The translations under genes and the position numbers were made by a program. 18,653 nt of DNA from NCBI GenBank assembly GCA_044375695.1, contig JBILMG010000014.1, positions 1-18,653 of the forward strand, read 5' to 3'. Below are positions 14,820-18,653 of the stretch, piece after piece (position 1 is the stretch's first letter; every line of letters starts with the position of its first letter). Below the pieces are notes generated by a model, which was given only the letters and a program-made list of their open reading frames with translations, was not told the origin of the DNA and did not search any database. This DNA is from DATDYW01 sp044375695 (GTDB lineage: Bacteria > Patescibacteriota > Minisyncoccia > Phycocordibacterales > JAACPR01).

Positions 14820-15053
14820 TCAGATAGATCTCAGAAAAATGATGATCAGCGAGAGTCCGAAGGCGCTGCCAGACACGCTGGCGATCGCCATGAAGACATT
14901 GGAGATTCTGATGAGGTAGGACTTTCGCGTCTTTTCCGTTGTGCCAGATTTTTCCCACCTGGTGCCGAAAAAGGCGGCGATGACGAAGGAGAGGATGGCG
15001 ATGAGGATCAGCCACAGGGACCAATCTGCCAGGAAGTCGACAATGAATTTCAT
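14820..15053 (-). CDS. small two-helix membrane protein, 77 aa
   Basis: Two hydrophobic helices (about 10-30 and 50-76) joined by a basic cytoplasmic loop (GTRWEKSGTTEKTRKSY). The N-terminus is MKFIVDFLADW. No family is recognised. The gene has its own A+T-rich promoter about 35 nt upstream and a terminator 13 nt after the stop, so it is an independent transcript. It borders the non-coding region with two tRNAs and repeat elements. Confidence 0.7.
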   Translation of the reverse strand: MKFIVDFLADWSLWLILIAILSFVIAAFFGTRWEKSGTTEKTRKSYLIRISNVFMAIASVSGSAFGLSLIIIFLRSI

Positions 15054-15087
15054 GTTTGGGTATTTGAGGTTCTCGTAGCCGAAAAAT

Positions 15088-15116
15088 TATTTAACACAAA
15101 ATACTTTTTAAGTCAA
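15088..15116 (-). promoter_or_regulatory. promoter of the 77-aa membrane protein
   Basis: Minus strand: -35 TTGACT (15116-15111), 17-bp A+T-rich spacer, -10 TAAATA (15093-15088). Predicted leader of about 27 nt. Confidence 0.75.
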
Positions 15117-15159
15117 ATTAAGCGCGGCGTCCAAAAAACGTCGAAAAGCCAGGTTTCTC

Positions 15160-15186
15160 AAAGAAAATCTCCCGCTAGACGGGAGA
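15160..15186 (-). terminator. minus-strand terminator beyond the tRNA-Val element
   Basis: A 7-bp stem (15168-15174 with 15180-15186) is followed on the minus strand by TTTTCTTT. No protein gene precedes it, so it would end a transcript running from tRNA-Val through copy C. Confidence 0.75.
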
Positions 15187-15203
15187 GGTGAGGGCGGATG
15201 CTG

Positions 15204-15337
15204 TGGTAAAGATTCGGCCACAACTCTCCTCGCGCCGTCGCGCTCGGAGGTCGCGGCCCCGCCTCACGGCCCGTCGCAGCGCCGGGCATCGTTCCGGCTT
15301 TCGAATCCCTACGTAAACGTGCATCGGCACGTTTACT
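15204..15337 (+). repeat. tRNA-end composite element, copy C (tRNA-Val)
   Basis: Read opposite to tRNA-Val. A weak match to the tRNA T-arm (around 15204-15216), then the conserved core (about 15217-15299) with more differences from copies B and D than those two have from each other. An exact copy of the tRNA-Val T-loop and T-stem TTCGAATCCCT (15300-15310) follows, then a 27-nt hairpin insert (15311-15337: AC, 10-bp stem, 4-nt loop, T). After that the acceptor 3' strand continues into the shared palindromic terminator. Confidence 0.75.
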
Positions 15338-15399
15338 CACCGCCCACAAAAGGAAAGCCCGGCGCCAATTGGCGCCGGGCTTTCCTTTTGTGGGCGGTG
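15338..15399. terminator. 29-bp palindromic terminator shared by tRNA-Val and copy C
   Basis: A perfect inverted repeat (15338-15366 with 15371-15399) with loop AATT. One outer arm is the real tRNA-Val acceptor end, the other the inverted copy. A-rich and T-rich tracts around a GGCGCC core allow termination in both directions. Confidence 0.85.
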
Positions 15400-15463
15400 A
15401 GGGATTCGAACCCCCGACATTCTCAACGTCAATGAGACGCTCTACCAACTGAGCTAACCGCCC
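15391..15463 (-). tRNA. tRNA-Val, anticodon GAC
   Basis: Minus strand from 15463: acceptor GGGCGGT pairing with ACCGCCC, D arm GCTC/GAGC, anticodon stem TCTCA/TGAGA with loop TTGACGT (GAC), T arm ending TTCGAAT, discriminator A at 15391, no encoded CCA (next bases CACAAAA). Confidence 0.95.
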
Positions 15464-15540
15464 GGACGTGGACGGGGAGGAATTTAACACACCTTTTCCT
15501 TGCCTGGAAGGGCATGCTAGATTGCCCCCGTCTGCCTTTT

Positions 15541-15612
15541 GGCCCTATCGTCTAACGGTTAGGACGCGACCCTTTCACGGTCGAAATCGGGGTTCGATTC
15601 CCCGTGGGGTCA
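15541..15612 (+). tRNA. tRNA-Glu, anticodon UUC
   Basis: Acceptor GGCCCTA with TGGGGTC (two G-U pairs), short D stem, anticodon stem CGACC/GGTCG with loop CTTTCAC (TTC), T arm CGGGG-TTCGATT-CCCCG, discriminator A at 15612, no encoded CCA. Confidence 0.95.
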
Positions 15613-15665
15613 CAAAAATAGACCGCGCTTCCCGTGAGGGGGCGCGGTCTATTTTTGTGACCCCA
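15605..15665. terminator. 24-bp palindromic terminator shared by tRNA-Glu and copy D
   Basis: Arms 15605-15628 and 15642-15665 are perfect inverted repeats. The left arm starts with the tRNA-Glu acceptor strand. A and T tracts make it usable in both directions. Confidence 0.85.
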
Positions 15666-15802
15666 AGCATCGGTGGCGACCCACCGATGCGTCGGGGAAT
15701 CGAAAGCCGGATCGTTACGAGCCGTCGCGGCGAGTCGCGAGGCGGGGTCGCGAGTCCTGAGCGCGACGGCGCGAGGGAACTTGTGACCGATTCCCCGTGG
15801 GG
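15642..15802 (-). repeat. tRNA-end composite element, copy D (tRNA-Glu), with exact flanking repeat
   Basis: The clearest copy. Going away from the tRNA: the inverted acceptor end (15642-15665), a 27-nt hairpin insert (15666-15692), the inverted T-stem/T-loop (15693-15704) and the core (about 15705-15787, with GCCGTCGCG pairing to CGCGACGGC). Last comes an exact 15-nt direct repeat of the tRNA end, CGATTCCCCGTGGGG (15788-15802, original at 15595-15609). About 44 nt next to that repeat are identical to copy B. A possible minus-strand promoter lies in the A+T-rich stretch 15815-15855. No protein is encoded. Confidence 0.75.
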
Positions 15803-15992
15803 CGGCCTCTCTGCTAGTACTTGTAATTATTTGTAAATAGGTTATTGTTACAACGAGCCAACTACGGGACCTGTCCCGTAGACCGGATGGAAAAGGCTGC
15901 TCAGGTTGCACGTGCCGGACACAGATGATTTCGTCGCGGAAAACCCGCACGAGAGCCCCGCCCGCCGAGGAAACTCGGCGGGCACTTTATTT
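15803..15992 (+). other. gene-free stretch ending in a plus-strand terminator, possible small RNA
   Basis: An A+T-rich patch (about 15815-15855) could hold promoters in either direction, but matches are imperfect. It is followed by an 8-bp hairpin CTACGGGA/TCCCGTAG (near 15862-15881), about 80 nt of mixed sequence, and a terminator. The only start codon with an open frame gives 13 codons (from 15887). No known RNA family is recognised. Confidence 0.3.
15960..15992 (+). terminator. plus-strand terminator with GAAA tetraloop
   Basis: A perfect 10-bp stem (15960-15969 with 15974-15983) closed by GAAA is followed by ACTTTATTT. No annotated plus-strand protein gene precedes it. Confidence 0.75.
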
Positions 15993-15996
15993 GCCC

Positions 15997-16023
15997 CAAA
16001 AGAAAAGCCCCGCAGGTGCGGGG
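15997..16023 (-). terminator. terminator of the 16030-16368 gene
   Basis: A 6-bp stem (16008-16013 with 16018-16023) is followed on the minus strand by TTTTCTTTT. Confidence 0.85.
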
Positions 16024-16029
16024 TTTGAA

Positions 16030-16368
16030 TCAGAACACGTCGACGACCTTCGAGTCCATTTCGACCTCGAGTTCCTCTTCCTCGCTGTTTCGGAAGAGGA
16101 AGCAGACGTTGCCGTTCGTGCACCGAACCTCGACAAACTTGAAGGTCGCGTCACCCTCGAAGCCCCCGTCTTCTCGGTTGTTGTCGAGCAGGCATTTCTG
16201 ATCGATCAGCAGCTCAATCACCTCCGGCGAGGAGAGCCTCTCCTTCAAGAGGGCAACCTGCTCCTCGGTAGAGCTGGGAATCTCCCCGGAGTCGAAGCGG
16301 ATGCCGATGGGGGAGGAGAGCCAGGGGCGGTGCTCTGGCACGATTTGGTATAGCAGTAGGATTTTCAT
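16030..16368 (-). CDS. hypothetical acidic protein, 112 aa
   Basis: I do not recognise this protein. It opens MKILLLYQIVPEHRPW and has an amphipathic helix near residues 34-60. The C-terminal half is beta-like, with FKFVEVRCTNGNVCFLF and a strongly acidic stretch EEEELEVEMDSK. No membrane helix or signal peptide. The start at 16368 is chosen because a promoter lies 18 nt upstream; the same frame continues to 16482, but that part would cover the promoter and is unlike the rest. It is divergent from the 16467 gene and has its own terminator 7 nt after the stop. Confidence 0.7.
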   Translation of the reverse strand: MKILLLYQIVPEHRPWLSSPIGIRFDSGEIPSSTEEQVALLKERLSSPEVIELLIDQKCLLDNNREDGGFEGDATFKFVEVRCTNGNVCFLFRNSEEEELEVEMDSKVVDVF

Positions 16369-16386
16369 GGGAACAAGCTTGGTATA

Positions 16387-16415
16387 CATATAAACATATA
16401 TTTTATTAAAGTCAA
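16387..16415 (-). promoter_or_regulatory. promoter of the 16030-16368 gene
   Basis: Minus strand: -35 TTGACT (16415-16410), 17-bp A+T-rich spacer, -10 TATATG (16392-16387). Confidence 0.7.
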
Positions 16416-16454
16416 TAATCGGCTTGTTTGTATCGGGGACAGCCTTGGCCCTGC

Positions 16455-16460
16455 TAAAAT
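16455..16460 (+). promoter_or_regulatory. -10 box of the 16467 gene
   Basis: TAAAAT on the plus strand, 6 nt before the ATG at 16467. No clear -35. Confidence 0.45.
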
Positions 16461-16466
16461 TTATCC

Positions 16467-17003
16467 ATGCCACCACTTCCACCGCTCGAAACTAACCCGA
16501 CCCAGCCTGTGTCCGTCGCGGATTCGGCCGAAACCGTCGCCCCGTCTGCCGCGCCGCTACCGCCCGCGCCGACAGCTGCCGCAGCTGCCCTCAAAGACGT
16601 TTCCCTCACGTACGCTGCCATCAACCACTGGCTCACCGCCGCCTTCGCCATCCCGCTGATCGGAGGTGCCGCCTTCGTGCTCCTGGTGCTGCCGCCCCTA
16701 AGTCGCGTGCTTCCGGAAGGGTCTTTCACCATGCTGGCCATCCTTTCGGCGGTAGGCATTGGCCTCACCTGGATGGGCGTGTGGTACTCGGCCCGCTTCA
16801 TCGGACGCTCCTACCGCGTCGCCGACCCGGTTGCCCTGGCGAATCGGGCGACCTTGGTTACGGCTCTCGTCGGCGGCGTCTGGCGCGTCTACGCGCTCTT
16901 CGGCGCCAACCTGCAGAACATTCTCATCAACCTGACAGGCTTTGCGGTCTCGCTCGCGGTCTTCTACCTCGCGAGCCGCCGCTACCTAAAGAAGAACGTT
17001 TAG
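16467..17003 (+). CDS. hypothetical polytopic membrane protein, 178 aa
   Basis: A low-complexity Pro/Ala/Thr-rich N-terminus (1-45), probably disordered and cytoplasmic, precedes about four membrane helices (near 53-77, 86-108, 126-145 and 150-170), ending with a basic tail (RRYLKKNV). No family is recognised. The -10 box 6 nt before the ATG supports the start. It is convergent with the channel gene, with which it shares a symmetric terminator. Confidence 0.7.
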   Translation: MPPLPPLETNPTQPVSVADSAETVAPSAAPLPPAPTAAAAALKDVSLTYAAINHWLTAAFAIPLIGGAAFVLLVLPPLSRVLPEGSFTMLAILSAVGIGLTWMGVWYSARFIGRSYRVADPVALANRATLVTALVGGVWRVYALFGANLQNILINLTGFAVSLAVFYLASRRYLKKNV

Positions 17004-17018
17004 GTAGTAGGTACAAGG

Positions 17019-17054
17019 CCAAAAGCGGCGCCCCTCGAGGGGCGCCGCTTTTGG
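17019..17054. terminator. bidirectional 16-bp terminator between convergent genes
   Basis: A perfect stem (17019-17034 with 17039-17054) with loop TCGA, AAAA on one side and TTTT on the other. Serves the 16467 gene and the channel gene. Confidence 0.85.
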
Positions 17055-17073
17055 TTGGCGACGCTGCGGTCGC

Positions 17074-17796
17074 CTACCGTCGCCGTCTATCCAGGAGCAG
17101 CTGCTGCACCACGCCCGCCACCACGTTCACCAGGAAGCCGAACAGCACGAAGCCCACGAAGCGCGTCGCGATGGCAATGGCTTTGCCGCCGGGCGTCACG
17201 ACCACCTCCGGCACCAGCCCGCCGCCCAAGATCTCCGACGTTGCCCACATCGTGCCGGTGAAGGCGCCGCTAAAGGTCTGAGGCTCGACGATAAAGGCGG
17301 TCGTGCCAATTACCACGACAGCCGAGAAGAGCGTGGCCAGGTACACTCGGACGTTCTGGCTCACGATGCGCGCGTCGTTGTCGGAAATATTGATTTTCGC
17401 CGACTCCTCGATACGGGCTACCTTTGCCAACCGCGCCAGGCGAATGAAGCGGATCACGCGCAGCGCCCTCGCGGTCTTCAGGAAGGTCAGGTTGGTGAAG
17501 GCGAAGAAAGAGGGGAGGAACGAGAGCAGGTCGACGACGCCGTAGAGGCTGCGGACGTAGCGCCACGGGCGCTCCGCGCTCCAGACGCGCATCAGGTACT
17601 CGGCGGCGAAGACCGCGGCCAAAACATGCTCGAGCTCGTAGAGCCACGGGAACTTCTGCAGGCCCCAGGGCTCGGTTTCGAGCACCACCACTATGACGGC
17701 CACAACGGTCACCAGCAGCCCCGAAATATTGAAGAGGCGGAAGCTGGGGTACGACGGGTCTTCGAACGCGCGGCGAATTCGGGTGCGGAGGGACAT
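17074..17796 (-). CDS. voltage-gated ion-channel-like protein with atypical pore
   Basis: 240 aa, six predicted helices in the layout of one-domain ion channels (Ion_trans): S1 (23-40), S2 (53-72), S3 (83-101), S4 (104-128), S5 (150-171), a re-entrant pore region (176-200) and S6 (205-232). S4 carries regularly spaced Arg/Lys (TARALRVIRFIRLARLAKVARI), the voltage-sensor pattern. The pore segment reads WATSEILGGGLVPEV in place of the potassium filter TVGYGD, so ion selectivity is unknown. It would form a homotetramer in the inner membrane. The ATG lies 7 nt after a TACAAT -10 box (17809-17804). The family call is sound; the ion conducted is open. Confidence 0.85.
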   Translation of the reverse strand: MSLRTRIRRAFEDPSYPSFRLFNISGLLVTVVAVIVVVLETEPWGLQKFPWLYELEHVLAAVFAAEYLMRVWSAERPWRYVRSLYGVVDLLSFLPSFFAFTNLTFLKTARALRVIRFIRLARLAKVARIEESAKINISDNDARIVSQNVRVYLATLFSAVVVIGTTAFIVEPQTFSGAFTGTMWATSEILGGGLVPEVVVTPGGKAIAIATRFVGFVLFGFLVNVVAGVVQQLLLDRRRR

Positions 17797-17866
17797 GCCC
17801 TTTATTGTAGCGCGCTCTGCTGCGCCGGGTCAGCACGCCTGGGGACGCTCGATGGGTTTTTGTTAT

Positions 17867-17895
17867 TTGACAATATGAATTTCTAATGTTAAATA
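17867..17895 (+). promoter_or_regulatory. promoter of the 17904-18452 gene
   Basis: -35 TTGACA (17867-17872), 17-bp A+T-rich spacer, -10 TAAATA (17890-17895). The ATG at 17904 follows after 8 nt. Confidence 0.85.
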
Positions 17896-17903
17896 GAAGT
17901 CCT

Positions 17904-18452
17904 ATGGACCTTTTTAAAGATAAATTCAGCTCTCGTGAGCTCCGCCGGCAAGGGCCCGCCTTCGCGGGCGTTAAGTACAGATCATCCTGGCCGATCGCTA
18001 CCAAGAAAGTGGCGCTATCGCTGGTCAACGTGCCCGCCAAAGACCTCCGCGAGCTCGACGAAATTCTGCGAGACCTCCTCCGAATCTCGGGGGCCGAGTA
18101 CGTGCGCAAAGACGGAGATCCCGGCGGTCTCGCCTGGGCTACGAATGTGCACCTCACGGTCGCCGTCAGGTTGATCCAGGAGCTGAGCCTCGCTCAGATT
18201 GCCCGCGCCGTGTATCGCTCGGGCGGCGAGGCGGTCGAAACCCTGCGTCTAGCCTTTCGGATGAAGCTGCGCTCGGCCACGGGCTACATGCTCCGCCGCC
18301 TCTACGCCAACGAGACTGATCAGCGCCTCTTGGCCGACGTGCGGGCCGAGATGTACGCTCGCGGCCTCGAGCCGAGGACCCATCCGAACTTTCGGCGAAA
18401 GCTGAAGCGCGACCTTGCCCGTCTTGGTCAAGGTGGTAGCGACGACGCCTAA
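17904..18452 (+). CDS. hypothetical basic protein, 182 aa
   Basis: I do not recognise this protein. It is soluble, helical and Arg/Lys-rich, especially at the C-terminus (FRRKLKRDLARLGQGG), which could suit nucleic-acid binding; that is inference. The middle (about 75-125) has helix-forming segments. The start is set at ATG 17904 because an in-frame ATG 18 nt earlier (17886) overlaps the -10 region. The gene has its own consensus-like promoter and a strong terminator, and is convergent with trxB. Confidence 0.7.
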   Translation: MDLFKDKFSSRELRRQGPAFAGVKYRSSWPIATKKVALSLVNVPAKDLRELDEILRDLLRISGAEYVRKDGDPGGLAWATNVHLTVAVRLIQELSLAQIARAVYRSGGEAVETLRLAFRMKLRSATGYMLRRLYANETDQRLLADVRAEMYARGLEPRTHPNFRRKLKRDLARLGQGGSDDA

Positions 18453-18478
18453 AGATGGAGACCTGTGTCGGCAAAGCA

Positions 18479-18511
18479 GCCGGCCCGCAACGCGGGCCGG
18501 CTTTTCTTTTT
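18479..18511 (+). terminator. terminator of the 17904-18452 gene
   Basis: A perfect 10-bp stem (18479-18488 with 18492-18501) with loop AAC is followed by TTTTCTTTTT. Confidence 0.9.
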
Positions 18512-18526
18512 CAAAAATTGCCCGCG

Positions 18527-18653
18527 CTACTTCCGCGATTTGATCCAGAGGTACGCGTCCTCGAGCGCCTTCACGGCGTCGCCGGCGGCGATGTTGTTCT
18601 GGTGGTAGAGGCCGTCGGTGCAGTCGCCGGCGGCCCACACGCCCTCGACGCTC
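18527..18653 (-). CDS. trxB: thioredoxin-disulfide reductase, C-terminal fragment (runs off the window)
   Basis: Only the last 42 codons lie in the window. They encode the FAD-binding end of a TrxB-type flavoprotein: GVWAAGDCTDGLYHQNNIAAGDAVKAL... with the conserved AAGDC-D motif that contacts FAD, then the closing helix ending SRK and a TAG stop at 18527. TrxB passes electrons from NADPH to thioredoxin or NrdH-like proteins. The glutaredoxin-like protein at 3448-3705 is a candidate partner. The CXXC centre and NADPH domain lie outside the window, so the exact substrate type cannot be checked. Confidence 0.85.
   Translation of the reverse strand, partial: SVEGVWAAGDCTDGLYHQNNIAAGDAVKALEDAYLWIKSRK

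Noticed and set aside
15887..15950. Resemblance to the SRP RNA apical loop (CGGATGGAAAAGGCTGCT)
   Set aside because: The conserved GGAAG...AGCAGC core and the matching strand are absent.
15468..15950. Open frames on both strands across tRNA-Glu and element D
   Set aside because: They translate tRNA and repeat sequence; composition is not protein-like.

Overview
The window is GC-rich bacterial chromosome, most likely from a Patescibacteria/CPR lineage of Parcubacteria type. This is an inference. It rests on a shortened class-I ValS, small orphan membrane proteins, a DUF1003-like protein with a long acidic heptad tail, tightly packed genes with almost no Shine-Dalgarno sequences, and tRNAs that mostly lack an encoded CCA. 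TGA is used as a stop (for example at 13043-13045), so the code is not the Gracilibacteria/SR1 variant. No phage, plasmid, transposase or CRISPR locus was found.

Layout. 1-382: a non-coding stretch with a possible structured minus-strand RNA, then the terminator of a 152-aa orphan gene (383-841, -). 957-4614: lepA (+), a 35-aa membrane peptide (-), an FtsB/DivIC-like protein, a glutaredoxin-like protein and a metallophosphoesterase. 4615-5138: no protein gene, but two copies of an unusual repeat and tRNA-Arg(CCU). 5139-6093: two small membrane/coiled-coil proteins and tRNA-Phe(GAA). 6240-10357 (-): valS, a PrsW-like protease and hsp20 in a close-packed cluster, then an orphan gene with its own promoter. 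10445-13045: an orphan gene, tsaD (-), and an orphan membrane gene with a structured ~100-nt leader. 13102-15053 (-): LysE family exporter, a zinc-finger-like protein, a DUF1653 protein and a two-helix membrane protein. 15054-16029: no protein gene, but tRNA-Val(GAC), tRNA-Glu(UUC), two more copies of the repeat and an unassigned terminated region. 16030-18653: orphan genes, a voltage-gated-channel-like protein and the 3' end of trxB.

Two observations stand out. First, three of the four tRNA genes carry a composite element at their 3' end. A palindromic terminator leads into an inverted copy of the tRNA's own T-loop-to-3' segment. That copy is interrupted near the T-stem/acceptor junction by a 25-27-nt hairpin, and is followed by a conserved ~80-nt GC-rich core and a decayed or exact direct repeat of the tRNA end. 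This looks like a small mobile or RNA-encoding element that targets tRNA 3' ends. Second, most genes have a recognisable -10 box only 6-12 nt before the start codon, so leaderless mRNA appears to be the rule. This pattern also fixes several start codons.

Functionally the recognisable genes are housekeeping: translation (lepA, valS, tsaD, tRNAs), redox (glutaredoxin-like, trxB), protein quality control (hsp20, PrsW-like), division (FtsB-like) and membrane transport (LysE, channel). They are interspersed with short orphan genes that have their own A+T-rich promoters and terminators.
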